Positions 34,812 through 43,029 of a DNA stretch of 48,961 bases are shown here, in pieces. The DNA lies in IMG/VR virus record IMGVR_UViG_3300040807_001226, positions 1 through 48,961 of that record. One strand, 5' to 3'. Numbering within the stretch: position 1 is the first letter of the stretch; every line of letters starts with the position of its first letter. Below the pieces are notes generated by a model, which was not told where the DNA came from, made no database searches, and saw only the letters and a list, made by a program, of their open reading frames with translations. Source of the DNA: a virus. A program made the position numbers and the translations under genes.

Positions 34812-35701
34812 GATTTCAAATAGTATTTTTAAATAGTGACCTAGATGAGTATGCATTAAATTATAAAGTATACAATACACCCATTGCGGTTAAATGGTAT
34901 AATGCACTATGCGAACAAGTATTAGAAAAAGATAAAACAGCTAAAGAACCTGATAGACTTTATAATTTTCCAAATGATGTATGGAACGAAGAAAAAATAG
35001 TAAGTGAACTAAACAAGTGTATTGATATTATTAATACAGAAAAAACAGTTATTAAACATGATGCATTTGTAGGCATGCCTCAAGAACAGCTAAATCATTT
35101 ACATCATTATTTTGAAAAACTTAGAGGAGAATCTGGTAATCCTGCAGAGTACTATGTAAATGCTAACGATAAACAGAAATTAGCACTAGAGAGGTATAAT
35201 GTTATTATACATAGGGCAGAGAATTTTTACGGCGGGCATAGAATATCTACAGGATATTTTCCTAGAATAGTTGTAACATTTAATAAACGGAAAAAGAAAC
35301 TTTTAGATGACAATGATTTTAAACATTTTACGTTGCATCGTAAATTTGGAGAAGTTTATATTAATTATTGTGAAGTAGGAAAACCGTTATACGATGTGTA
35401 CAAAGACGAAGATGATATTGTAGGAGAAGATAATATACGTCCGTTAAAATGGTATAGTCCAGACTTTACAGCATACTTCCATGATAGACCTGTCGAAAGT
35501 GTAGAAAAGTTTTTACAAGGTATGGATGCATGGTGGGATCAAAACAATAATTATTTAACTGCACTAGGTTTTACAAAAGGAGATCCTAAAAACGCAATAG
35601 GAAATATACCTGTAGCAATGATAGAAACAAATAAAACAGCAGAAGAAATAGTAATAAAATTATGCGAGTATAACACAATAGATAGGGTAGAACTAATATG
35701 A
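34808..35701 (+). CDS. Unknown partner of QueC-like ATPase, copy 2
   Basis: This 297-aa protein is homologous to 32243-33067 (segments listed there) and is unrecognised otherwise. Its N-terminal ~90 residues are longer and start MRFQIVFLNSDLDEYALNY. It is rich in His, Tyr and Asn, with no signal peptide and no membrane span. Divergence from copy 1 is large, yet the gene order unknown-QueC is kept and each junction is an ATGA. That argues for a functional pair rather than chance adjacency. It may be a substrate carrier, an acceptor or a regulatory subunit; the sequence does not decide. Confidence 0.58.
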   Translation: MRFQIVFLNSDLDEYALNYKVYNTPIAVKWYNALCEQVLEKDKTAKEPDRLYNFPNDVWNEEKIVSELNKCIDIINTEKTVIKHDAFVGMPQEQLNHLHHYFEKLRGESGNPAEYYVNANDKQKLALERYNVIIHRAENFYGGHRISTGYFPRIVVTFNKRKKKLLDDNDFKHFTLHRKFGEVYINYCEVGKPLYDVYKDEDDIVGEDNIRPLKWYSPDFTAYFHDRPVESVEKFLQGMDAWWDQNNNYLTALGFTKGDPKNAIGNIPVAMIETNKTAEEIVIKLCEYNTIDRVELI

Positions 35702-36435
35702 ATGGATTATTTTATTTTAACGACAACTGGAAGCGGATAGGTGTAAAATTATCTGGTGGCGCAGATAGTACAATAATGTATTATGCAATATGTAATTACT
35801 ATAAAGATAGAGATGATGTAGAAATATATCCAATGACTCTAGATACAAAATTCAAACCTTGGTACAGCAAAGGTGCTAAACGTATTATAAAAAAAGTAAC
35901 AGAGCTGACAGGTAAAGCACCTGCAAAGCATATAGTAAAATACTCAAAAAAACATCGCAATAGACAAACAGTTCAATATTATATTACAGAACAACGTGAA
36001 TTAATAAGAGAAAGCCAAACACTTTATAATTTTGATGCAATTTATAATGGATTAACTAGTAATCCTCTTGAAGAAAATATACTAAATGCTGTAAAAGAAT
36101 ATTACGCAGATAATGCAGAAACATATGAAATTGCAAAGAGTCACATTGTAAAAAGAGATTTTGATAGAGATATAGGAAAAAACAAGTATGGACAAAATAT
36201 AATAGACGCAAAACATTTTATTAATATAAGACCGTTTGTACACGGTGACAAAAAACTTATATATGATGCATATAAATATTATGACAGATTAGACGATCTA
36301 TACCCGTTGTCTTACAGTTGCGAAACTAGATGGCAAGAACACAAAACTAAAACTCTGTCTGAACATGCATGGGAACATTGTGGATATTGTTTTTTTTGTG
36401 CTGAACGTATATATGCATTTGGAAAATTAAAATGA
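35698..36435 (+). CDS. QueC-like PP-loop ATP pyrophosphatase, copy 2
   Basis: The 245-aa product has the PP-loop LSGGADST (S19-S24) and zinc ligands C208, C228, C231 and C234 in CGYCFFCAERIYAFG. It is the paralogue of 33064-33714 with an insertion of about 30 residues in the middle (KEYYADNAETYEIAKSHIV). The conserved ATP and zinc sites argue for activity. It acts in the cytoplasm. ATGA overlaps link it to its unknown partner upstream and a 2OG-oxygenase-like gene downstream. Annotation as queuosine QueC would go too far without the rest of that pathway. Confidence 0.67.
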   Translation: MNGLFYFNDNWKRIGVKLSGGADSTIMYYAICNYYKDRDDVEIYPMTLDTKFKPWYSKGAKRIIKKVTELTGKAPAKHIVKYSKKHRNRQTVQYYITEQRELIRESQTLYNFDAIYNGLTSNPLEENILNAVKEYYADNAETYEIAKSHIVKRDFDRDIGKNKYGQNIIDAKHFINIRPFVHGDKKLIYDAYKYYDRLDDLYPLSYSCETRWQEHKTKTLSEHAWEHCGYCFFCAERIYAFGKLK

Positions 36436-37001
36436 ATTTTAAAGCATTAGAGCTTCCTTATTACGATGTAAAAAGTGTATTAGATAATATGCTTAAAGAT
36501 AAAATTGTGCATTGGACAGATTTAAATCAAATTTGTATCAACACTGTAGCAGGCGAAGAAGATAATTTTTTATATGGCGCAGGAAGTTTGTTTTATGATT
36601 GGTCTAACGGTAAAGAAGTTTATGACGAAAAAGGTCACATGCGCCATGTACCAGCAGAAAGAGAAACACCGTTAAAAGAAGCAGATTTTACAGTTTTGTG
36701 TACTGTGTTTAAAAATACTGTGTTTGAAGATCTTTATAATGTACTAAAAGAAAATTATAATGTAGGCAGAGTGCGGCTAATGAAAAGTCCTCCTAAAACT
36801 TGTTTAAGTTGGCATGTAGATGACACTAAACGCATACACTATCCTATAGTTACGCAAGAAGGCTGTTTTATGTTAATAGAAGATGAAGTAAAACATTTGC
36901 CTCAGCACACTTGGTGGTTAACTAATACATTAGTAAAGCACACAGCACTAAACGCAAGTTTAGAAGATCGTGTACACCTTGTAGCCACATTGCTCGATTA
37001 A
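36432..37001 (+). CDS. Aspartyl/asparaginyl beta-hydroxylase-like 2OG oxygenase
   Basis: The 189-aa product has a cupin-like core with RVRLMKSPPKTCLSWHVDD (H128, D130), RIHYPI, and a second metal His at VKHTALN (H170) followed by R180 for 2-oxoglutarate (RVHLVATL). This is the layout of Asp/Asn hydroxylase-type Fe(II)/2OG oxygenases. The N-terminal ~85 residues are unrecognised. It is the last gene of an unbroken coupled array; the next gene starts after a 32-bp gap with a late-promoter motif. The hydroxylated target is unknown. Confidence 0.65.
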   Translation: MNFKALELPYYDVKSVLDNMLKDKIVHWTDLNQICINTVAGEEDNFLYGAGSLFYDWSNGKEVYDEKGHMRHVPAERETPLKEADFTVLCTVFKNTVFEDLYNVLKENYNVGRVRLMKSPPKTCLSWHVDDTKRIHYPIVTQEGCFMLIEDEVKHLPQHTWWLTNTLVKHTALNASLEDRVHLVATLLD

Positions 37002-37014
37002 AAAATACCTTATC

Positions 37015-37022
37015 TATAAATA
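37015..37022 (+). promoter_or_regulatory. Putative late promoter (exact TATAAATA)
   Basis: This is a perfect match to the T4 late box in the 32-bp gap before the ATG at 37034. The predicted transcript would start near 37028, leaving a very short leader with no ribosome-binding site, so either the start codon lies further in or read-through translation is used. Confidence 0.45.
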
Positions 37023-37033
37023 TTTCTATAATT

Positions 37034-37474
37034 ATGACTTTTGAGACCTTTAAAACCCAATTTCTAGAATGGGTACAAGACAAAATAGAACCCACTAGAG
37101 GAAATGGATATCCTATATGTCCATTTGCACGTAAAGCACGATTGCAAGACCGTATACAGTTTATAAATGCTCCTAGAGGTATATACGGAGAGTTTTTAGA
37201 ATTTGATGAAGAAAACTACGATATAGGTATTGCATGGTTAGGAGAGTTTACTTCTGGAATAGAAGATGAGTTAGAGGATTTAAGAAAACTGAACCCACAT
37301 TTACTATACTTTTTAAGTACACCACAAAGTGGTCATTTTGTTAAAAATTTTACAAACTGTGTTCTAATACAAAAAAAAGACGATATCGAAATAAAAAGAC
37401 AAGTACTTTTAGATACAACGTATTATGATGACTGGCCTAAAGATTATTATAAAGAAATTATGAACAATGAGTAA
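37034..37474 (+). CDS. Conserved hypothetical protein with CPFARKAR motif
   Basis: This 146-aa protein starts MTFETFKTQFLEWVQ. It has NGYPICPFARKARLQD near the N-terminus, a motif I associate with a small conserved family in phages and bacteria of unknown function, and a Phe/Asp-rich middle. It has no membrane span. No ribosome-binding site is seen at the ATG. It overlaps the next 2OG-oxygenase-like gene by 8 bp. The two Cys positions are too few for a clear cluster site. Function unknown. Confidence 0.6.
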   Translation: MTFETFKTQFLEWVQDKIEPTRGNGYPICPFARKARLQDRIQFINAPRGIYGEFLEFDEENYDIGIAWLGEFTSGIEDELEDLRKLNPHLLYFLSTPQSGHFVKNFTNCVLIQKKDDIEIKRQVLLDTTYYDDWPKDYYKEIMNNE

Positions 37475-38096
37475 TGTACAGCAACTTTTTAGTATACCTG
37501 TTTATAAAAAGAATTTACAAGGTATAGATGTGTCAAGTTTTAGATCACGGGTACTTGAACTATTAAACATTGATAGTTACGGCGATCATATAAGTGTTGT
37601 AGGTATGAACGATGCTAGTACTATAAACACATATGGTATAGAACGTCACATGCAAAATTGGGAAGAAACTAATCAGCTAGTTAACGCTATTAATCCTTGT
37701 ATTGCAGAGTATTGGAAAGAGCTAAATTATCATCCTAATATTAAACCTTATATACAAGAAATGTGGGCTACCATTAGTAGAAAAGATGGTTATGTTCCTA
37801 GTCATTTTCATGGACCAACACCTATTACAGCAGTTTACTATCTTGATAAAACAGAAGGTTCGGGAGACTTAATTATACAGCATCCTTTAGAAGCACTATT
37901 AGGATCACAACCTATTAATTTTCCTTTTGATGAATTTGAACAAAGAATGAAAATACAGCAAGGAGACTTGATAATGTTTCCTGGCTATATACGACACAAA
38001 ACAGAGCGCAATGTATCAGACGATATTAGAATAAGCATAGGAATGAATGTAGCCTCTCGCGGAGAATATGTTGCATCACAGTGGAACCAGGTATGA
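37467..38096 (+). CDS. Fe(II)/2OG oxygenase of the 2OG-FeII_Oxy_5 type
   Basis: The 209-aa product opens with LFSIPVYKKNL, common in this family. PSHFHGPTPITAVYYL (H113, H115), DLIMFPGYIRHKTERN (H177) and IRISIGMN (R188) give the metal and 2-oxoglutarate ligands. I recognise the family (PF13759 type) from marine phages, where members are frequent but their targets are mostly unknown. It is soluble. It overlaps the upstream gene by 8 bp and is coupled to the amidinotransferase gene by ATGA. Confidence 0.75.
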   Translation: MSNVQQLFSIPVYKKNLQGIDVSSFRSRVLELLNIDSYGDHISVVGMNDASTINTYGIERHMQNWEETNQLVNAINPCIAEYWKELNYHPNIKPYIQEMWATISRKDGYVPSHFHGPTPITAVYYLDKTEGSGDLIIQHPLEALLGSQPINFPFDEFEQRMKIQQGDLIMFPGYIRHKTERNVSDDIRISIGMNVASRGEYVASQWNQV

Positions 38097-39115
38097 TTTG
38101 GACAGAATGGGATAAACTAAAAGAAGTTATAGTAGGATCTACATACGATTTAGATTCGTTAAATCAATTTAACGATAACGAATTTGTAGATGGCATGGGC
38201 AAAATATTAGAAGAGACTGAACAAGACTTTTCTAAACTTGCAGGAATATTTGAACAACATGGTGTGAAAGTACATAGACCTAGGAAACTTCCTTTACTAA
38301 AAGAAAATACAAGAACATGGAATTCTAAGTTTCCTTATCCTGCTATATGTCCTAGAGATTTTCATGTAGTATACGGAAATACTATTCTCGGAACTATTGG
38401 CGGAGATTGTAATAGGTATACTGAAAGTGATTACTTTCTAGATATAATGCTTGAAAAATTTAAAGAAGGGCGTAACTATATAAGTATGCCTAAACCGTTA
38501 CTACAAAGCGACTACAAAGAGTATGAACAACTAGAAGGCCAGATTCTATGGCATGCAGCAAACATTATTAAATGCGGCGACACGCTGTTACACACACAAC
38601 CTTATGCGCCTGGACAGCACGGCAGGGGAACACAAGCAGGACTAGACTGGATTAAGCGCAATATTGGTTACGATGTTAAATGGGCAGAAATACCAAGAAC
38701 AGGACATGCAGATGGTAAGATTGCTCTTATTAAGCCAGGATTATTGTTTTGCTGGGATCCTAGTGCAATACCAGAAGAATTAAAAAGTTGGGATTACATT
38801 AAACTAGAGCGTAAGCCACTACCTGATTATTTTAATGATATTAAAATTCAACACTTTTATAAAGATAAAGTTACAAATTGGTTAGATCATTGGATTGGTT
38901 ATGTTGATGAAACTGTGTTTGATATTAACGTAGTAAGTATAGATGCTAACACTGTGATAACTAACGGCTACGATTCTGAAGTAGAACGTAAACTTAAAAA
39001 ACACGGTGTCGATATGATCCCATTTGATTTTAGACATAAGTACTTTTGGGATAGCGGTTTACATTGTGTAACACTAGACCTTACTAGAGAAGGCGAAAGA
39101 GAGTCTTATGTATAA
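38093..39115 (+). CDS. Glycine/scyllo-inosamine amidinotransferase-like enzyme
   Basis: This is a 340-aa product from the ATG at 38093 (ATGA overlap); a GTG at 38081 is in frame but less likely. EWDKLKEVIVG, PRD at 87-89, GHADGK (H205, D207) and DSGLHCVTLDL with Cys325 match the pentein-fold amidinotransferases, which move the amidino group of arginine through a Cys thiouronium intermediate. Length is near the family's 350-380. The acceptor amine is unknown. Guanidino groups occur on some sugars and amino acids, which fits nearby aminotransferases. It overlaps the next gene by 8 bp. Confidence 0.78.
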   Translation: MIWTEWDKLKEVIVGSTYDLDSLNQFNDNEFVDGMGKILEETEQDFSKLAGIFEQHGVKVHRPRKLPLLKENTRTWNSKFPYPAICPRDFHVVYGNTILGTIGGDCNRYTESDYFLDIMLEKFKEGRNYISMPKPLLQSDYKEYEQLEGQILWHAANIIKCGDTLLHTQPYAPGQHGRGTQAGLDWIKRNIGYDVKWAEIPRTGHADGKIALIKPGLLFCWDPSAIPEELKSWDYIKLERKPLPDYFNDIKIQHFYKDKVTNWLDHWIGYVDETVFDINVVSIDANTVITNGYDSEVERKLKKHGVDMIPFDFRHKYFWDSGLHCVTLDLTREGERESYV

Positions 39116-39827
39116 CATTGTAATGAATACACCTGAAGCACTCGTCGTAGATGATTTCTTACCTCAAGATGTTTGGGATAAAATTTGGAATCAAGTACAA
39201 GTAGACAAATGGAGTCAAACAGGGGCTGACGATAAATTTTGGCACTATACTGATGGCGCAAATTACAAGAACAATAAACGTTGGTTAACCAAAGGTCCTT
39301 TTAATGATAACAGTGATTTATGGTTTAAACACTTTACAAAATTTCTTGATACATGTCCTGAAGCACAACCTTTCGCTAAAGATTATATAGAAATTGCAAT
39401 GCGGTGTCATGCATATCCTGTAGGTAGTAAAAATCCATGGCATAATGATTTAGGATTTACTACCTACACATATTATTTGCATAGGCATTGGCAAATAAAT
39501 TGGGATAGCACACTTTTAATATTGCCATTAGGTAGTATAGATTATCAACAAGTTTTACCTTTAGAAGATGGTACTGTTCATCATGATTGTTATACAGATA
39601 CTAATAGTCCTATGGAAATGTTTCAACAAGGAAAAAAATATCAGCCTATAATTGATTACGGTCTAGGTACATTTGTTTCTCCTAAACCTAATAGATTAAT
39701 TTTAATCAATAAAAAAGTTGTACACGGTATTACAGCAGTAGATAAAGATGCAGGCGAAAATATTCGTGTTACTCTTACAGGAATGATAATGGAGAGTGAT
39801 TGGAGAGAAACAAATGATCTATTTTAA
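39108..39827 (+). CDS. Prolyl-4-hydroxylase-like Fe(II)/2OG oxygenase
   Basis: The 239-aa product has ALVVDDFLPQDVWDKIW at the N-terminus, typical of P4H-like oxygenases. Metal ligands are H112 and D114 (NPWHNDLG) and H206 (KKVVHGITAV), with R220 (NIRVTLTG) for 2-oxoglutarate. It is soluble, with no signal peptide. The overlap with the amidinotransferase gene (8 bp) suggests linked use, for example hydroxylation of the guanidino product, but the substrate is unknown. The next gene begins 14 bp before its end. Confidence 0.72.
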   Translation: MYNIVMNTPEALVVDDFLPQDVWDKIWNQVQVDKWSQTGADDKFWHYTDGANYKNNKRWLTKGPFNDNSDLWFKHFTKFLDTCPEAQPFAKDYIEIAMRCHAYPVGSKNPWHNDLGFTTYTYYLHRHWQINWDSTLLILPLGSIDYQQVLPLEDGTVHHDCYTDTNSPMEMFQQGKKYQPIIDYGLGTFVSPKPNRLILINKKVVHGITAVDKDAGENIRVTLTGMIMESDWRETNDLF

Positions 39828-40374
39828 AGAATTTCCTGAATTACAATGTACTTTAGAATTTGGACAAAAATATTTGTTAGATAATCTGCCTGATCCTTTT
39901 CATTCAAATGAACCACAAGTTGATAATATACTTGCTGCTAACAAAGGTTGGTTTAATATTGGCCCTTATGGTATACAGATGCATTATTGCGATAAAGATG
40001 ATTCAAGATGGGAATATTTTAAACCTATTACAGATAAACTAGCAATAGAACCTAAATATGCTGCTTTTATAAAAAGCGATGCAGGTATAGGACCAATACA
40101 TGTTGATATTGCTGAACGTGTAGGAGCACTCAATTTTCCTGTTTATGGAGAATGGGAAAAGAGTTATGTTAAATTTTGGGATAGCGAAGAAGGCAATTAT
40201 GAAGTGTGCGAACGTTGGTATCCTAGTACAACTTGCGGCGGTCTTTTTAGGGCAACAGCGTGGCATCAAGTTATAAATGAAAATCCTGGGTCTAGGATTG
40301 TAATGAGCTTTCATTGGGATGAAAGTTATAGCTTTGAATATCTATGTGATAATTTATTAAGGAAGGATTTATAA
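39814..40374 (+). CDS. Asp/Asn-hydroxylase-like 2OG oxygenase
   Basis: The 186-aa product starts at the ATG at 39814, 6 bp after GGAGAG; an in-frame GTG at 39796 lies deeper in the previous gene. GPIHVDIAERVGALNFP gives H96 and D98, TAWHQVINENPGSRIVMSF gives H151 and R161, the usual Fe(II)/2OG ligand set of the cupin-like hydroxylases. A W-rich segment between (WEKSYVKFWD) is family-like. It is coupled by TAATG to the PLP-enzyme gene. Substrate unknown. Confidence 0.6.
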   Translation: MIYFKEFPELQCTLEFGQKYLLDNLPDPFHSNEPQVDNILAANKGWFNIGPYGIQMHYCDKDDSRWEYFKPITDKLAIEPKYAAFIKSDAGIGPIHVDIAERVGALNFPVYGEWEKSYVKFWDSEEGNYEVCERWYPSTTCGGLFRATAWHQVINENPGSRIVMSFHWDESYSFEYLCDNLLRKDL

Positions 40375-41213
40375 TGAGAATCAAATCGATTACAGATGTA
40401 ATAGTACCGTTTAGACCGCCTGAAATTCATAATGATATTATGAATTTTCCTATGCAAAAGTATTTTTATTTTGATCAAGATTGGGACGTAAGTAAACGTT
40501 TTGAAGCTATAGATGACTTCTACAACACGTTTGAATCCTGGGTTGGCATCAAACTACCAAACTTTGGAAAGTACGCTGTAAACGGTAGTACAGAAGCTAT
40601 AACACAGTGTTTAATAGCTTTATCGCATACAAATAAGAAACTTGCAATGGTTGAAAACGAATATCGTTGGTATCCTTTTATTGCAAGCAAGCATGGTATT
40701 GACATTGTATGGGTTAAAGATATTAATGATTTAACTGACGATTGCGTATTTGTAACTAGTTTGCCTTTTTGTAGAGATGGCAAAATACACGAGTTACAAC
40801 ATCAATTATTAGAAAAGTGTCATCAGGAAGAAATTGAATGCTGGCTAGATTGTGCATACTATGGTGCTAGTAAGCCTGTTGAATTTAAAATACCTAAAAG
40901 CGTAACTAATATATTTTTTAGTTTTTCTAAAAACTTTGGATTAGCTCTTAATCGTCTAGGTTTATGGTATGCCAAAGATTATATTATTGACAAAGGACTT
41001 TTAAATGATGTTGCATATTTGCCTGTTGGAAACATGGCATTAGCAGCAATGCTTATGAAAAAGTATCCTAACGATTATTTGTGGAATAATTATAGAGATG
41101 TACAATTACAATGTACAAATAATCCTACAGATTTAATTTTTATGAGTGCAAATGGAGAGTGTCTTAGTGGTAAGATGACTGAGGTTGTAAAGGAAAAATA
41201 TCAAGATTTGTAA
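40374..41213 (+). CDS. Compact fold-type I PLP aminotransferase-like enzyme
   Basis: The 279-aa product has NGSTEAITQCLIAL (phosphate-binding helix), CWLDCAYYG with Asp159, and FFSFSKNFGL with Lys186 followed by NRLG (R194). These are the PLP contacts of class I/II aminotransferases. The C-terminal small domain is mostly absent, as length is ~100 aa below normal. It is the last + strand gene of the accessory array and its 3' end overlaps the opposing acetyltransferase-like gene by 50 bp. It might act on the same amino or guanidino compound as the amidinotransferase. Confidence 0.62.
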   Translation: MRIKSITDVIVPFRPPEIHNDIMNFPMQKYFYFDQDWDVSKRFEAIDDFYNTFESWVGIKLPNFGKYAVNGSTEAITQCLIALSHTNKKLAMVENEYRWYPFIASKHGIDIVWVKDINDLTDDCVFVTSLPFCRDGKIHELQHQLLEKCHQEEIECWLDCAYYGASKPVEFKIPKSVTNIFFSFSKNFGLALNRLGLWYAKDYIIDKGLLNDVAYLPVGNMALAAMLMKKYPNDYLWNNYRDVQLQCTNNPTDLIFMSANGECLSGKMTEVVKEKYQDL

Positions 41214-41724
41214 ATTTAGTCCATGCTATGTTTTGCCAACACGGACTATTTTTACTTGTATCATTACAAACTAAAAATCTATCAGTTTCGTAATGCCAAG
41301 GTTCGTCTAAAAAATTAGTTGCATCCTTTGCAAATCTTTTACAAAATCTATAAGTATTAAATTCTCTGCTTATAAATGCAAAATCAAATTTATCTCTAGC
41401 AAATTCTATTTGACTTTTTAGCATAGTGAGAGTTGTTTCTGGTATACCAACTGCTGTTCCTTTTTCTCGCCATGTTGGAGTAACCATCAATCTATTTAAA
41501 ACTCTACAACCATTATTAAACATATTGCGTGTAATAACAGTACTAGCTTCGAAAGGTTGATCATACTTATAAATTATACTTACAAATAAATGATCGTCTT
41601 TATAAAAATTTTCTTTAGTATAATTTGAATTTAATTTATCCTTGTACATTCTTTCCAGTATGTATTCTACATCTGGTTTTATTTTGTAATACTCGTTTAT
41701 TGGATAATTTTTGTATGTGTACAT
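41164..41724 (-). CDS. Possible GNAT-type N-acetyltransferase
   Basis: This 186-aa protein has a stretch RVLNRLMVTPTWREKGTAVG followed by a long helix (TLTMLKSQIEFARDK) and FAFISREFNT. This is reminiscent of GNAT motif A (R/Q-x-x-G-x-G/A), although the glycine pattern is imperfect. FLDEPWHYETDRFLVC near the end resembles phage proteins annotated as acyltransferases. It is the last gene of the - strand operon, coupled by TAATG to the 2OG-oxygenase gene, and it overlaps the convergent PLP-enzyme gene by 50 bp. Acetyltransferase assignment is tentative. Confidence 0.4.
   Translation of the reverse strand: MYTYKNYPINEYYKIKPDVEYILERMYKDKLNSNYTKENFYKDDHLFVSIIYKYDQPFEASTVITRNMFNNGCRVLNRLMVTPTWREKGTAVGIPETTLTMLKSQIEFARDKFDFAFISREFNTYRFCKRFAKDATNFLDEPWHYETDRFLVCNDTSKNSPCWQNIAWTKFTNLDIFPLQPQSSYH
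41217..41253 (+). terminator. Weak intrinsic terminator candidate for + strand operon
   Basis: Starting 4 bp after the last + strand stop, TAGTCC (41217-41222) pairs with GGACTA (41243-41248), an inner TGTT/AACA stem adds pairs, and TTTTT follows at 41249. The stem has an asymmetric bulge of 6 bases against 1. It lies inside the opposing gene at 41164-41724. Confidence 0.4.
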
Positions 41725-42488
41725 TATAGGTATTGAGTGCTTGTAGAAGGGTACATATTGTAATTTTTAGCTGATTGCATCAAGTCGTTCCTAAATTTTT
41801 TATTATGCAAACCTTGTATTCTAAGATTGTATCTAGTTTCCGTGCCTTTGTTAGTAGTACCGTGCGACTTACTTTGATTACAGAATATCACAGATCCTTG
41901 CTGATATGGTAATTCAACACCATCGTGCCATGCCGTAACACCTTTGGGAAAATTTAGTTCTACTAAAAAACTGTTAAGCATGTTATATGTATTCTGTGTA
42001 TTTAAAAAATCAAAGTCTTCGTGAGGTACATCTGTATGCACAGGAACATCGCCATTTGGACCTAGTTTAGCAATTTTAATATAACTAAACTGCATATACT
42101 GTCCTATTTCTTGCTTAATCCATTCTACAGTGTTTGGCATTAATTCTGCTAGTTGTGTCCATTTATGATTACGTAAGTTTCTAAAACTTTCCATATATGT
42201 TTTAAGGTCTTGATTAGGTAAAATGCCCTGTGTTAAAATATCTTTGTAATCACCTGTACTACTAAACAATGTTACAGCTTCCCAACTTCTTTGATCATCA
42301 AAGTGCTCACCTATACCAACAGCACCTTTTTCCTGCATTTCTTTATATTGTTCAGGATCACGTTCTTCTAAAAACATATTTTCAACAGAATGTATTTCCT
42401 GCATGATTTGATCAACAGGACATTTAGCAAACATTGGTGTTATATCTACCCAACTGGTATTGCTTACATAATCAAGGTAGTTTGACAT
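41724..42488 (-). CDS. Asp/Asn-hydroxylase-like Fe(II)/2OG oxygenase
   Basis: The 254-aa product has GDVPVHTDVPHEDFDFL (H151, D153), NSFLVELNFP, a second metal His at QSKSHGTTNKG (H209) and Arg at TRYNLRIQG (R219/R223) for 2-oxoglutarate. The N-terminal ~130 residues are helical and acidic. AAAGGA lies 6 bp before the ATG. It overlaps the di-iron protein gene by 17 bp. It is the fifth 2OG-oxygenase-like gene in the window and the only one on this strand. Target unknown. Confidence 0.65.
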   Translation of the reverse strand: MSNYLDYVSNTSWVDITPMFAKCPVDQIMQEIHSVENMFLEERDPEQYKEMQEKGAVGIGEHFDDQRSWEAVTLFSSTGDYKDILTQGILPNQDLKTYMESFRNLRNHKWTQLAELMPNTVEWIKQEIGQYMQFSYIKIAKLGPNGDVPVHTDVPHEDFDFLNTQNTYNMLNSFLVELNFPKGVTAWHDGVELPYQQGSVIFCNQSKSHGTTNKGTETRYNLRIQGLHNKKFRNDLMQSAKNYNMYPSTSTQYL

Positions 42489-43029
42489 GTACTTTTTCCT
42501 TTAGTTTACCGGTGAAAAGATCTTCCCAAAACTCTTGCCCAAACATACCTTTACGTCCGTATGTTTCGTTAAATGCTGTAAATATAGCTTTGTCAATATC
42601 TCGAATACGTTCGTGTGACGGAGTAATTTCTTCATTATGAAACCCAACATGTTTCATTTCGTCGTCAATAATACCTTGTGTAATTTTTTTATAAAGATCG
42701 TTGTTGCCATTACGCATGTAATAGCGGTACAAGAACAATGCACGTTTTTCTACAATCCAACTTAGCGCACTAAATTCTTCATCATTTTTAGGATAAAAAT
42801 TTCCTAGTTCTCCATAAATTGCATGTTCTATGCTTTTAGTTGTATCTTTATAATAGTTTACGTTTTGTTTGCGTAAAGCACCTTCGCACATTAACGTATG
42901 CTTTCGCTCGTCCTCAATTTGCTCTAACCATTCTTCATTGTCTGAGTCTGCATAATGTTCGGTCATATATTCAAATAACCACTTTTCGCTAACGTATGCA
43001 AAGTTCATATAGTAATCATCTGGTGTCAT
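42472..43029 (-). CDS. Ferritin-like di-iron protein
   Basis: This 185-aa all-helical acidic protein has two EXXH motifs 83 residues apart: E41-R-K-H44 (IEDERKHTLMC) and E124-M-K-H127 (IIDDEMKHVGFH). Further Glu residues lie in helices that could complete a carboxylate-bridged di-iron site (E15, E94). This is the pattern of ferritin-like oxygenases or oxidases. AAGGAG 6 bp before the ATG supports the start. Its operon neighbours are desaturases and a 2OG oxygenase, so an oxygen-dependent step is likely; hydroxylation and N-oxygenation are both possible. Confidence 0.65.
   Translation of the reverse strand: MTPDDYYMNFAYVSEKWLFEYMTEHYADSDNEEWLEQIEDERKHTLMCEGALRKQNVNYYKDTTKSIEHAIYGELGNFYPKNDEEFSALSWIVEKRALFLYRYYMRNGNNDLYKKITQGIIDDEMKHVGFHNEEITPSHERIRDIDKAIFTAFNETYGRKGMFGQEFWEDLFTGKLKEKVHVKLP

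Noticed and set aside
33064-36435. Queuosine/preQ0 biosynthesis operon
   Set aside because: Only QueC-like genes are present; the nearby radical-SAM proteins are not QueE-like, and no QueD, GCH1 or TGT was recognised.
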